Positions 33,750-46,884 of a stretch of 64,000 bases of DNA are shown in pieces. Position 1 is the first letter of the stretch. Each line of letters starts with the position of its first letter. A program made the position numbers and the translations under genes. The stretch is from Clusia tigrina. Lineage: Eukaryota > Arthropoda > Insecta > Diptera > Clusiidae. Location of the stretch: contig OV050032.1 in assembly GCA_920105625.2 (NCBI GenBank), positions 14,860,834 to 14,924,833 of the forward strand, read 5' to 3'. A model generated the notes under the pieces. The model ran no database searches and was not told where the DNA came from. It worked only from the letters and a program-made list of their open reading frames with translations.

Positions 33750-36584
33750 ATACAAGGACTCAAAATACGTATCTGTAAATTTTGTGTGTTCGGTTTGAAA
33801 GCGTTAGTTGCAAAACTCATTGCGGCAAACTCAACCAGTGCGGACACAGACTGCTAATCATCTCAACCACATGCCCACTGGGCATGTTGTCAAACTAACC
33901 ACCACGGTGCCTGTAAAAGGACATGCAGTTGTTTGGGGTCACATCGTGTTGTGCGTCCTGGCACTTCGTAATTTCAAAAGCAGCCACGTGAGCAAATTTT
34001 GCGTGTACAATTTCGCTATGGCAATTCGAAAAAACTTTCCAATCCAGGTTTTTTACTCGTAGCTTTGCTGCCGCTTTATTAATTGATTAAACGTGCATGA
34101 TTGATTGCTTAAGAAAACTTACGAATTTCAATTGGAATTAATGGGCAGTTTTTCTGTTTATTTTAAATTTTTTATTTAAACATACAAACACAGTAAATTT
34201 AATTTATTTTCCTGCGTTCCGAAGCTGATGCTATCTCTGTGTGTGTTTGGTTGTGGATTTCTTCTGTGCTTAGCATTACTTTCTGCTGCTTCCGAGGCAA
34301 TGATGAATGCTAATCATATCGCATGCACAAACGCACGCGTATGAATGTGTGTTTTGTGTTTATATTATATGCATATACATATGTGCGTGTGTGTGTGTGC
34401 TAGTGTCCATCCAGCGACACAATCATAAAATGCAAAATTTACATTTCCTCTTGGATGCATGCTGCATGAGCATCAGCAGCATAACTCTTTTTATTACCAT
34501 CATTTGGGCAGGAAGCCGCTCATTGATTTCAGAGTAATTGAAATCATGTTGTGACATTTAGAATCCTGTTGGCCCATACTTCCTGTGCATGCTATCTTTT
34601 GTGCTTTTATGTGTATTTCGACATTAAATTTACGATCTGTCTGTCCACTACAAAGCCTGCGGCAACCCGCTCACTGGACTACTCGTAATTGTTGGCCTCC
34701 TCACTCTAGTGGCAAATTATGTGAGAGCGAGTGAGAGGCAACCGTAGAACCGTATAGCTGCCAACAATTAGTGCAGTGCACGAGTTGCAGTCATTATACT
34801 CGTAGACAGAACAATACATTTGAATGCACACATCCATTGGTGCCATAATCATACATGTTTGTGTTGGGAGTGTGTATGTAGTAGGTGTTCATATTCATTT
34901 CAGAGCCCTTCATCGCCCTGTATTCCCCTTATTCTCTATTTTGAACTCCGTAAGTGTGAGATGCTGTTGACATGCCGTTGCCCGTGTCGGTTGCGGTTGT
35001 AAGTCACTTGTACGTAATGGTTCTTGTGCGCTTGACACCTACAGTGTTAATTGCTGCTAATACTTATGCATCATGCAGATTATCGCCTTCACCTGTGCAT
35101 CATGGTTATGTGTATGTGCGTGTGTGTTGTGTGTAAGGTCGAAGTCAGAGTTGCCGGCTGTAAGCGAAATGTAGCAAAAGATTAAAGTTCAGTTTAGGCA
35201 AATATTATTTAGTAAAATGTTGTATCATCATTTGTTGTTAATGCTTAAATACAATAATCTAAAAATATAAAACATTTTATATTATATTCCCTGCTGCCAA
35301 ATTTCTTCAAAGCAAAGATTCTAATTTGTCGACCTCATTTCGTTTCCCCCTCACTTCAGCCGCTAATTTTTGTTATTGCTGTGAGATTATTTGCCTAACA
35401 TAGAAGCTTACAGACGGTATATACCAACTAAAAATATGCCCTATACTCTAAGAGAAATCACCAGCAGCAACGACGAAATGGATCACATAAAATGAATACT
35501 GGCATTTACAGTTTGCGCCAATTCTGTGATCTTACTGAATGTTTCTAAGTGTGAACGATTAATTAGGTTATTACGCTTAATGTAGAAATATCTAAATTAA
35601 ATCAACAAATGCCGCCGCGTTCGATTCTTTGTAAATATTGATCGTCCCCAAGCACAAACCATCAAAAGTCTGACTTGCCAGCTCGGTTCCAAGTCGTTAA
35701 GTCGTATAAGCGTACCAATGCCAAACTCGTTAACAAATAGCGATTTCGGTATATTTTGTTTATTGTAAATCCATACAAAATTCCAAAGCCACATTTGCCG
35801 AACGAAGCTTCAGTTACTTCCACTTCAAAGGAATTTGGTGTAAATAGGCCGCAGTATGCCCATTGTGTGAGCCGTACTCTTCTCATTATTCTAGCAATAA
35901 TCTAAATATAAACTATGCAATTAATTAATAAGCTAATATGTCCAGTAAAATAAAGGAACTTCATCTAAGCTAAGCTGAAGGGCACAGTAACACTATAACT
36001 AGTAACAATTTTAAGTTATTGAATAGACACAAAAACGCCGCCAATGTTAAATTGTTCATGGCTAGACTGTTGATTATATTTAGCTTCTAAGAATGCCTGA
36101 CTATATATGTACCTCTACATAATTTATATTTACCATAATGATTTGTCCTCATACTATGCTCAAGTCGTGCCACATTGTGTTGATAGATCCCCATAATGAG
36201 AGCTCAAAAACGTCCAGTGTCACTGTACTGTACGATCGCACCGAAATGAAGTAAACTAGTGGGGTGGATGGTTCCAACCGATGATGAAGAGTCCCCATAA
36301 TCCTGTTCCACCTTTTGTGTGGTTTGCGTGATGGTTTTTTCGCACAAAAAATAGGGTTTATTGAGAACACGAAATTACCATTTTTCCCATTTTGACGAAA
36401 ATGCTCGTAAGCGTCTGTTTCGAATGGGTGTCACAACAAAACTGTTTGGCAAATCTGTCAGATGCGCTCTTTTGCAAGATGTTTCTTGACAAACAAAATG
36501 TTGGATTTAGGTGGCAACGTCATTTGTTGTAATTTTCAGGCACTTATTCATCTACCTTCGTATGATTCATCTGTAAAATAGGGT
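33750..36584. other. Intronic spacer
   Basis: A short GT run lies at about 34384-34400. ORFs up to 84 codons show no domain. Nothing else is recognised. Confidence 0.4.
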
Positions 36585-36877
36585 GTATACGATTCGCCAC
36601 TCTATCGAAGATAGGACAGACTTTTGTATGGAAAAAGTTATCGAGTAAATTATACGCGGATGAAACGAGCGAGTTTTTCTATCCTCGATAGAAAGTGCTT
36701 CCAAATTGAAAGTTGCTTGAAAACCAACGAGATTAAAAATTACCCATGAAAATTTCCCAGGGAATTTTTTATTTTTCAGTACGTGCTTTTTGTGAAACAG
36801 TGCTTCCAAGTTTAGCACTTACTCGTTTGCTGCTTTATTCGCACAAATCGATACGAGCTCGATACGAAGCGAATACG
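36585..36877. mobile_element. Three-copy MITE-like family, copy 2 (most complete)
   Basis: Left end GTATACGATTCG (36585-36596) mirrors right end CGAAGCGAATAC (36865-36876) at 10 of 12 positions. Includes CGATACGAGCTCGATACG near the right end. It aligns with 9711-9949 and 49484-49750. No ORF and no clear target duplication. Confidence 0.7.
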
Positions 36878-37052
36878 CCTATAATTAATAAATGAATTAA
36901 AATCTTTTTGAAATTCTTGTTCTTAGCATTGGCAAAGAACATAAAAGTTGCATATTAGCTTGTAAGATGGCAAAACTTATTGTTGGCTTCATTCGAAAGG
37001 TTCAATAAATAATAATTGAAGTAAAAATGAATCCTTTATGTACGAGTATCTC

Positions 37053-37162
37053 GAGTTGGTCGTCGAACGTAGCAAATGCTTGTGAATAGTGCGAAAGCGG
37101 CAACTCTGAGTTGGTCGTAGAACGTAGGAAATGCATGTGAATAGTGCGAAAGCGGCAACTCT
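37053..37162. repeat. 55-bp tandem duplication
   Basis: Two adjacent copies (37053-37107, 37108-37162) starting GAGTTGGTCGT and sharing TGTGAATAGTGCGAAAGCGG. They differ at only a few bases, so the duplication is recent. Confidence 0.9.
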
Positions 37163-38171
37163 GACATCGCTCCGTGTTTGGGTGCTGGGTTTGTTTTGGT
37201 TTTTGGCAGATATGAAATATTTTCAATTTAATTTCCCAACCAATGCCACAATGTCAGTTATTTACGGCAACACATCATTCATTGTTCACACTCGTTTGGC
37301 TTCGTTTTGATTGCGCATATTTGTTGCACATGTCCTCAATGGTGTTATTTTCACATGCACACGCAACTTCACACACACACAGGCGCATGCACGCACACTC
37401 TCACGTTTGTTTGGGCATATTTGGCTCTGAAGGTTTATTTGCGAAATCCCTCATTATGCAAAATAATTGAATTATGTTCAATTCATTCATTGTTATTGTT
37501 GTTTTTATCATTGCTCTGCTTTGTCCCTTGCCGTCTGTATGAGTAAACATCCAAATGCTCCCTTGGATTGCTTGCATTATGAATGGTTCCATATGAGTCC
37601 GAAACAATTCTACATTTGCGAAAATGCATGTAAACAGGATGCATTTTGACGTGGAAAACACACGTGTCTGAATGTTTTGCCATTTGAATTGACATTTTAT
37701 TGTGTTAAAAAATTAATACAAATTTTGTGAACATAATTGAGATAGTTTTTACTCGGTCAGTGGAGCCGTTGTATTTACCATGTGGTTTTTTTGATATAAG
37801 CCAATGAATTCCAGCCCCACAATGCGTATGAGTAACTTGTAACTTCAAATACAGCTTTTGTTGCAGTATTTTTTAAATTTATAGTTTTTATATTCAGCGT
37901 CAGGGACCGAAGTCTGGGACTCTCAACATAGAGACTGGAATATTTTATGTTCTGTTGTTATATTTCATGATCTGACACACCATTTAATAGCTTATTATTA
38001 AGTTTATAGCTACGCTGAACACAAACCGTTTCAGAAGCACAAAATTGTAATTTTAAAATGTATACCAAAGTTTGGCGAAGTTGTTCATCGCCTGGAATAA
38101 TATTTAGATAGCTTATATTTTGATTTTAACTAATCCCACTGACGGTCCTGCAACAAAAGGCGAAACGATTT
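37163..38171. other. Intronic spacer
   Basis: Short ACAC stretch near 37367-37380; no gene recognised. Confidence 0.4.
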
Positions 38172-39050
38172 TTTCCGTGTGCAATGAACTCCCAAGCTGC
38201 GTTGTTTAAGGCCGGAGGCGAAGAGCTCACAAAGTGCATGCACGAGCTTTTTTGCAGAATATGGTCGGTTGAAAGCATCCCCAGTGATTGGAACCTCAAC
38301 GTCCTCTGCCCAATCCACAAGAATGGCGATCCCACGATTTGCGCCAACTACCGTGGGATAAGTCTTTTGAATATCGCATACAAGGACCTATCGAGCGTAT
38401 TGTGTGAAAGATTGAAGCCGATTGTCAACGAGTGTGGCTTCAGGCCTGGTAGGTCCACCATTGACTAGATATTCACACTGCTCCCAATTTTGGTAAATAC
38501 TCTTGCCAACAGGTGCTATTATGAGCTCATTAGAGAATTGAGAAGCAGAGCCATCCCGATGAACAAAAATAACGCTGTATAAGTCCCTCATACTTCCCGT
38601 CTTGATGTGTATGGAGCTGAGACGTGGACAATGACCACCAATGATGAGAGGCTGTTGGGAGCACTCGAGAGAATGATGCTTCGCAAGATCTATGGTCCAA
38701 TAAGCGTGGATGACATGTATCGAAGAAGATGGAAAGATGACTTGTGTGAGCTGTACGCCGACACTGACATAGTAAAGCAAATAAAAATCCAGCGGCTCCG
38801 TTGGCGTGGTCATGGTGAGCGACTGGATGAGGACGCTCCTGCTAAGAGGGTGTATTCTTCGACACACGGTGGTGGGAAGCGCAGAAGTGGACGCCCTAAT
38901 CTCCGTTGGAAAGACCAAGTGCTCGGGAACCTGCCTTTTGCCAACTGGCACCAGCGCGCTCATAACAGAGGTGAGTGGGGGGGGGAAGCTTCATTCAGTC
39001 GTCCAAGACCGATCATCGCTTGTCGCGTCATCAAAGTGAGTAAGTTAAGT
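38172..39050 (+). pseudogene. RTE-like LINE relic with internal deletion
   Basis: The first ORF (38184-38468) encodes the N-terminal part of a reverse transcriptase, with WNLNVLCPIHKNGD, YRGISLLNIAYK and CGFRPGRSTID, ending in a stop. The second (38607 to about 39000) encodes the C-terminal tail: MYGAETWTMTTNDERLL, RMMLRKIYGPI, RLRWRGHGERLDEDAPAKRV and GRPNLRWKDQV. These motifs are typical of the RTE-like non-LTR elements common in insect genomes. The RT core with the YADD box is missing, removed by a deletion around 38470-38600. The 3' end runs into AGTGAGTAAGTTAAGTAA, resembling the short tandem tail of such elements. Confidence 0.85.
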
Positions 39051-41644
39051 AATAAATTCGCAATTAGCATGTGGCATTTGTGAAGGAATTAGAACCATGT
39101 CATCGTAAAACCAGTCGCTTGTCGAAGATTTTTCGAAAAGCCAGAGTTCAAGTGCTCCTATTTGCTGATTTTTTATGTAATGAGTGTATTTGGATTGGTC
39201 GTGGACGTATTTAGCCATGTCACTGGCTTCTATGGTAGTTTGTTAATGAGGAAAGTGGCGTTTTTCCAGTGTCCCTGTATTCTTTTTTTAGATTTTAAGG
39301 TTGTGCATTTGGCAATTTCTGAGTGTACCAAATCCGGCAAATAGCCTTTGAAATGCCAATGCGAAAAAAATAAGACTTATTCATCTGCTGCTCAGACCTC
39401 TCGTAGAGAAACTCCTCCTCAAATTGAAAATAATCGACGCCGAGCAGAGTGATGAAGCTTTACAATCGTGCACGAAATACGAAAGTTTCTTAACAACGCC
39501 TACTAAAGTGGGCACGGTGTACACTCATACGAATGCATATGCAGCTAAGCCTTTTGGTGAAAATTTTCACTTTCTTGCGTTAATATGCCGCATTTAACGT
39601 AATTGTTGAAAATGACAGCTTAGAGCCCAAAAAGCAGAAAAATGGGGAAAACGAAAAAAAAGTATGGAATTCGAATAATACTCCGCCTTATAAGAGGAGT
39701 ACGAGAGCACGAAGCATGCTTAGTGCCAAGCAGCCAAGTAAAAGTGTAAAATTTGTGGGCTTTCCTCTGCAGTGGCGCGTTTTCTTGCACGCATATTGCT
39801 CGGCTTTGGCACTTCATGCTTGCTTTAGAGAAAAATAGGCAACGACCGAAAGAGAGTGCAATACACTCGCACGAGTTGGAGCCGAAAAATGGCGTGAAAA
39901 CCACCAACAACAACAACAAAAACTAGAAAAACAAGCAAAAGCAGAGGAAGATGAAGAGGCAGAGCCAATGATCAAGCAGCCATTCAAAAACTGAAAATTA
40001 CGAGTGTAAACATGAGAAACAAAAAAAAAAAAAAACGTTTTGAATTTTCACATTTTCCTGCATTTTATTGAATGAAATTGAAGGCGATAATGAAAAATCA
40101 AAGCGCTGCAACGGAGAAAAAAGGCCAATGCCCATAAATACGCGGAGCGGGTTTTCTGGGGAAATGACTGCGTGGAATGTGAGAACGTGGGTGCATTATT
40201 GTGTGTGTTGGTATGCGTGTACGACACACTAGTGCGACTCAGCCCACACCCACTGGCAGACAATAGTCAAAGATAGATGAAAATGTTCAAGTCAAAGAGT
40301 TTGGATCATGGGCCCAAATTTTATTTGCTGACAGTTACACAAGAAATTGTTTTGGATACTCGCATGTAGCTGGACCAACACAGGAGTTGGTGGCGCGGCG
40401 CGGCTGGAGCTAGAGACAGTGTCAGTGAGAGAACGTGGTGGAGGTAGTGCCGTCTTAGTACAAATATTTCTTCAATCAATAATAAACACATATTTATTGC
40501 TCGTAGTTTCGTTTCTATTCCTGTTCCATTCTAGTCGAGGCTAGTGCCTTTCAGGCACTTGTTAGCATAAACTTTAATGCACCCACTCAACGTGAGGCTG
40601 CCGCATGCATTCTAAAATATTATTTATTATTATGCATAATGACATATGTATATGAAAATAAGCCTCCTGTGCGGTATAACCAGCATGCGGTGCTGCGAGT
40701 AGGCGCTCCACAAAAGAACAGAAAATGTTTTTGTAAATAGGCATGTACATATGTATATATACAAGTGGAAAAGTCAATAACTTGCATTTATATTGGCAGC
40801 TTAATGAGAAAGGCGTACAAGTTAGCCAACACAGACACACCTACATATATACTAAGCCGAAACAAATCAACGAGCCAACAGAAAACTTCAGCAACTCTGG
40901 AAACTTGTGTGTCGTGCGCCCGTTCAACCGTCCACCCCTTGCCTCAGATGTTATGTTTGGCTTTTGTTTACGTTTGCTAACCAGACACTCTCTCGCGCTC
41001 TCTCTCACTCTTTGCCTTTTAGAAGCCAATTACGTAGTCATACTCAATACCTGCCATGCTGCATAGCCCTGATTATTGCTCGTGTGTGGACATGTAAACA
41101 CACACACAAAAACACACACGCGCTCCCATACATACTCGTAACTATGTAATGGATTTGGTAATGATCGTTTAGCACTTTTTATTAACCTTTTATGTACATT
41201 TTTGTGTGTTTATTTTGCAACAGTTACTTTACATAATTTTCACTTTTTATTTCTTTCACCAACCAACTTTTCACTTTTCTATGCTCCGCATTTGGCAATT
41301 TGTATTTCTCAAAACTTTTTTTTATGTGCATTTTCTTTGCGTGATTTGTGTGTGCTTGATTGCATGATCGATGTTCGAGTCGAGCATGGGTGTTTGAATG
41401 TTTGTGTGTGTGTGTGTGCTTACGTACATATCTGGCATATGGAAACATGAAATAAAATGAAAATTGAAATTGAAAAGTGCAAAAAAAATGAGTAAATATA
41501 TAAAAATCCCATCTAAAAAGTGGAAAGTGTGAAAATGTTTATGGTAATTTTTTTTATATAAAAATTTTTATGAAAGTACTTAAGAGTAAGGGCGTTATTC
41601 TGACTGCCCTTGTTGCTCGTATAATTATAATTAGCTGAGAAATA
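39051..41644. other. Intronic spacer
   Basis: A 14-16-base A run lies near 40021, and short CA and GT runs near 41098 and 41404. No gene recognised. Confidence 0.4.
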
Positions 41645-41690
41645 ATGGAATCTGGATACCAGAGAAGATGGAATCTGGATACCAGAGAAG
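41645..41690. repeat. 23-bp perfect tandem duplication
   Basis: Two identical adjacent copies containing ATGGAATCTGGATACCAGAG. Confidence 0.85.
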
Positions 41691-41969
41691 AAAGATAATC
41701 GAATGTCTATTTGGCTTTTCGATTAGTTTATGTAGTAGTATGTGAGCTTTTCCTCTACTTCAGCAGACTCACCAATATCATTTTGAGTGGATCCACCTTC
41801 TTCTGATTTTTTCATTGGCAATAGTTATAATTTGAAAATTATGCCTTCTCTGCTGGATTCACTCATTCTCTTCATGTCTTGGGACCTGCAAGTAACCAAC
41901 TCAAGAGAGTTTCGATCGGTTTATCTGTTTCTCAATTCCAAATACGAATAATTACGGTTTGATATAATT

Positions 41970-42122
41970 CCCGTAACTCAATTACTGTAATTTAGTAATT
42001 GAATTACGGCAGATCGTGAAGTAAATTGCTGAAATTTGGTAATTCAATTGCTAAAGGGCAGAAACCCAATTGCTAAGATTGAGTACATCAATTGCTGCAG
42101 TTCAGAAACTAATTATTGCAGA
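41970..42122. repeat. Degenerate AATTGCTG-type minisatellite
   Basis: About five imperfect units of roughly 28-30 bp built around CAATTGCTGAAATTTGGTAA. Units vary by substitution and indel. Confidence 0.55.
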
Positions 42123-42500
42123 TAAGAAAAAATGGTTCCCATTTATTTTCAAATTAACAAATATATAAAATGAAAAGATAATATTATGCTGTCCTTTAAG
42201 GATAATTGGAGTATCTGTTAGTGCTCTCATTGTCTATTTATTAAATTTTTAATAAAAATATTGTTCTGTCATTGTTTTCGTGGATTTTAATACTCGTTTT
42301 TCTTCTATCTATTGCAGGTAAATATCAATTTGAATCCTCTAAACTGCATATCAATAAAGCGGTGGCGTGAGTATATCATCAGTAGTTTTTCAACTTAATC
42401 ATTCGCTCACCACGACAACAAATGTTCTCTAGGATGAGCAACATTCTCATGTGACTGCCTTTCCATCCCATTAAACTGAACATAATTTCACACACATTGT
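42123..42500. other. Intronic spacer
   Basis: AT-rich; nothing recognised. Confidence 0.4.
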
Positions 42501-42501
42501 C

Positions 42502-42542
<41 letters not shown>

Positions 42543-42660
42543 TTCAGACATTCAGACAGACATTCAGACTTTCAGACATTCAGACATACAGACATACAGA
42601 CAGACAGACAACCAGACAGACAGACATTCAGACAGACAGACATTCAGACAGACAGACAGG
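42501..42660. repeat. CAGA/CATTCAGA microsatellite
   Basis: Tetranucleotide CAGA array with interspersed CATT units, about 160 bp. The Asp/Arg/Gln/Thr ORF across it is an artefact. Confidence 0.9.
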
Positions 42661-43841
42661 TGAACCTAGCTTTCAAAGGATATTGGTACGAGTGGCTTTT
42701 ATGTTGCTTATTTATTTTTAATTGTTTCTGCTTTCTCCTGTGACCATAAAAGCACCCGAAAATGTAATTCATGATTAGAAAGGCCAGTTTCAAAAAACAT
42801 CCTTTTGAATTGCGCAAATCGCAGGCGCTGGAAGACAAAATGAGCTTGTTTCGCAAGTTGTCTGGATTATACCGCGCAGCTGCTCGTCTCCTTTTATTGC
42901 TATTTCCGTTCAAGCACACTTACGACTACACTCGTATGCGTACTTTCGTATGCATTGATTGATTGTGGCGCATCCTTTATACGAGTATAATTGATTTGGC
43001 CGGAGTAGCTTGCAATTGGTAAAACTATGTTCTCTGTACGAGCAAGTACTTTTACTTTCTGTGCTTTGCACAAAGAGTGCAGTGCACCGCGCTTGCATAC
43101 GCTGCTGTGGTGCGTTTTGGCAGTCTTCCAAAAAACCCCCAATCCAATCCCTTAATGTAAGCCATCAATATACGCGACATTCTCGTAAATCAATATTCAT
43201 TCGTCTGCCGTCTGGTTTCTTGAGCGTTATACGAGCACTCTTGACTGCTTGTGATAGGAGTGATCGCTTGATGCTCCTTTGCGTTGGGAAGGGGGGAAGT
43301 TACCCATTCACACAGAATCGATTTCGTTCGATTCGATTTAATTTGATTTGTATGAAAGGGGATTATAAGTTTGCGGCCCACTGGCTATGGCTGAATAATG
43401 AGTGCATTCAGCTGGAATTTGATTTTATTTATATTTGTTTGGTTTTTTTTAAATTTTTTTCAATTTAACCTTCCGACGTTAAGGCCAAGGACACTCTTGT
43501 CTGCCCTCAATACAGCTCGCATTTGGCACTCTCTTTGTTTTTAATCATATATCCATACGAGTATGCTTAATTTCCCAATTCATTTGCTGATGGCTGAAAT
43601 ATTATTCGTCAGCATATATTGTTGGATTTGGTGATGAAGACATCAGCGCGGCAGCCAGCACGACGCAGGCAGTAGCGAAGCAGTCAGGCAGGTTCCTTTG
43701 TGTTTTTATTCAGCCCGATTCGCCTCGTCTCGGTTCAGTCGCAGCCACATTGGGATTGTTTTCGCAGCATTCGTAATGGCTCACAAATTGCACCACAATT
43801 TTATTTTATTTCATTTTCATGTCGTGTTGTGCCCGTTGTAA
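42661..43841. other. Intronic spacer
   Basis: A 152-codon ORF (43010-43468) lacks recognisable domains. Nothing else is supported. Confidence 0.4.
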
Positions 43842-43911
43842 TCGTCGTCGTTGTTGTTGTTGTTGTTGTTGTTGTGGTTGTATTTGTTGTTGTTGTTGTC
43901 GTTGTTGTTGT
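43842..43911. repeat. GTT microsatellite
   Basis: Interrupted GTT array (GTC and GTA variants). Confidence 0.85.
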
Positions 43912-45070
43912 TTTGTGTGTAAATCCACCTATCGATTTTTATGCTTATCCATTATATCCATCTTGCCTACTATTATGTTATGCACATATTTGCCTCGCCG
44001 CTGTTGGCATACACTTTCAGGATGTGCACTGGCAGAGGTTGCAGTGGCGTGCAGCAGGACTCTGCCAATCCGAACACACATCGTTGCTGAGAATTGTAAT
44101 TGTCGTAATGGAATCCTTATAAGAGTGAAAATGTTGCCGGTGGCCAAACGTGTGCCCAGGGGGTGGTTTTATTATTGTTTGTATTTTCCCCTGACAGTGC
44201 TCTGCTTTTAAGAGTGAAAATTTTGCACTTTTTGGGGTTCCTGCGTAGTGCAAAGACACAAACGCAACGGCAGCAATAAAAGCAAAAATGTGTTCCTTGT
44301 GCTTGTGTTTTGTTCTTCAGTTGTCGTCGGTATGGATTTCATTGAGCGACCGTGTCGGCAAACCACTCCGTTTGCTTTTTTTTCCTTTCTTCTTTCATTG
44401 CTGCTGCTTATTCATTAAATTTTATTTGTGTTTGCTTTTCTCCCTCCCCTCGACTGAAGATTGCTCCCAGCTCGCAGCTCGCAGCTCGCAGCTCGCTCGT
44501 TCATTATTCTATATTTGATTTTCGGATCTAATGAAACGGTTACCATTTTTATGCTGGTCAGCCCAATGTGCTCGACCAAACCGACCGACCGCCCGACAAC
44601 CCTACTGGGGCTCTCCTTGCTTCCATTCCCGTGCAGGCTGTGCATGTGTGTTTTCGTTGTGTGTAGAGCAATCCGTTTGATCAGTTTATTGTGTGTGCGA
44701 GTATTCCATTTAGCTTTTCATATCATCAAATATTGATTCCTTGCCTTTGTGCTTTCATCTCAAATGGTGAAGGATACGGTTTTGTATGCTTTGGCGGCGG
44801 TGAAAAGGTAACAACGCAAGTTCAAAGTTTGCAGTTCAGATTACACAGTTTGTGTGAGTGAAGTAAATAACTGAAGCCTTTGAGAATGAAAAATAAAAGA
44901 AACACTTTTATGGCTTTTCAAGTCAGTGGCATTTGCCGGATTAGTTGTGCTGCCTAGTGAAGGCCGAATTAGCCCGATGCCGGCACATGTACAAATATTT
45001 TCAAGTGCTGCTAATGCAATGAAACGTTCTAATTTCATTATAAATGCACAGAAGCAGTGACCGAACTTGC
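43912..45070. other. Intronic spacer with a 7-bp repeat
   Basis: CAGCTCG is repeated four to five times at about 44467-44498. No gene recognised. Confidence 0.45.
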
Positions 45071-45137
45071 GAGTATCTCCCGCTCTCAAGGACAGAGGGA
45101 ATGTAATCAATGGCAATTTAACGCTCGGGAGATACTC
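45071..45137. repeat. 12-bp perfect inverted repeat
   Basis: GAGTATCTCCCG (45071-45082) and CGGGAGATACTC (45126-45137), with a 43-base loop. No function assigned. Confidence 0.6.
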
Positions 45138-46850
45138 GTATTACTCTGATTGATGAGCACATTTTTATAGTTATCGCGAAACCGTGTTCATGTGTGGAAT
45201 TTTGTGGGCCTCCGTTGAAGTCGATATAATTCCATACTTGCTCTGGAAATGTTGTGGTTCAACTAGACTAATAGAGAACACACCCAAAAAGAAACTGTTA
45301 AATTGCGTTCAAACTAACACAAACTTTCACTGCAGATGATAAACCATTTACAATTCTGCTCAATCGCCATCACCTGGATGTATGTGTACGAAAAATGCTG
45401 AAGGTAAAAAATCGATTTTTTTCAAAACTGTTTTTTGCGCTTCTAAATTTTTAAAATTTTTTTTTTATTTTTTTTTATTTCATATATTTATTTATTGTAT
45501 CTTCTAATCTTAGACTAACAATAAGTAAGCATATCTTACAAACTAAAATATACAAGTAGTCTGTATGCATATCTCTCCAAAGCTTTATGAATCTTTGTAT
45601 TGGCCCTGTGTGTACTACGTTCGAACTAGTCCGAAACTGCGTATAGAAATCTCAATTAGAGCTTCACGACTAAAAGCCAGAAAAGATCTCTGCTAAGAAA
45701 ATTTACATGAATTTAATTTATGTGGGTTTATTTGATGCTCCAACCAATTCGCTTACCTTCTTATTATCTTACTGTAAGACAGCTATGTTAGTTAATTTAG
45801 ATGGGTTTGTTTACATGATCTTTTCCACCTATTCGCACCCCAATCCACTGCAGCCGATAGTAACGAGTATTGAAGCAGCTGCATAGTTCGCTTTCAGACA
45901 TCACACCATTAGAGGCACTCTCGTCGGTTCTGTTATCTAAGAATAGTACCAGCGTCCACTCCAACGAGCACCATACTGAAATTCTTGTCAACCGAAGTAC
46001 TTGTTTCTTACCGAGTACTGCCCGAACATTTATGTATATTGAATTTTATTAAGCACTCCCACTACAACTTGCTACTACACACATACATACATATGTATGT
46101 ATGTGCATATTGTGTTGGTTCGGCCGAAAGCCGAAGTTACTAGTGCTGCTGAGTTCTTTTATTTGTATTTTAATTTACTACTATATAAATCCAGCTAAAT
46201 AAATAAATGAATAAATTGTGTGAGTAGAATATCAGCGAGAATTGGGCGTCGTTAATTGTTCGAGTTTCTACTCTCGTGGATTTTCGCCAAATCACATTAT
46301 ACGCACACTCTATGCCCGCGTCCATTAAAAGGTACATACGTACTCGCATATTAAAGTCCATGATTTTATTTGGAGAATAAGTCGCCAATTCATTTTTATA
46401 ATTATGGGAAACGGAAGCCAGCAAAAAACCAATTAAATTAAAAACGCTAGTCGGAGGTCCGTACCCCAACGGCGGTTGTAAAGCGAGGTTCGTACATGAA
46501 ATCCGAGACGGGCACAGCCAAGCAAACAGCTCAACGGTCGATACTGGATGCGGGTGGCGGGGGCATCATTCAGAAAGTGGGAAACCGAAGCAGAAATGCA
46601 CACGTAAGAAGCAACAAACAATCAAACAAAAAAAAATAATTCAAGTGAAATGCCACGCCAAATGAACGAAACGAACGAAGGAAAGAAACGAAACGAAACG
46701 AAGCGAACAAACAAACGAATGAATAAATGAATGAAATGTAATGAATGTGGTGCGAGTGTGTGTGTGCACGCTTAAATGGATGTGCATTCGAAACAGACGA
46801 AGCAATCGAAAAATTGCAAGCTATGTCTATGCCAACAACAACAACACTAC

Positions 46851-46884
<34 letters not shown>

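Noticed and set aside
41775..41800. Possible single unit of the 21-bp satellite (TTTTGAGTGGATCCACC)
   Set aside because: Only one imperfect unit and no MITE ends nearby, so it is too weak to call.
43010..43468. 152-codon plus-strand ORF
   Set aside because: No domain and no start or splice support. ORFs of this size occur by chance in 64 kb over six frames.
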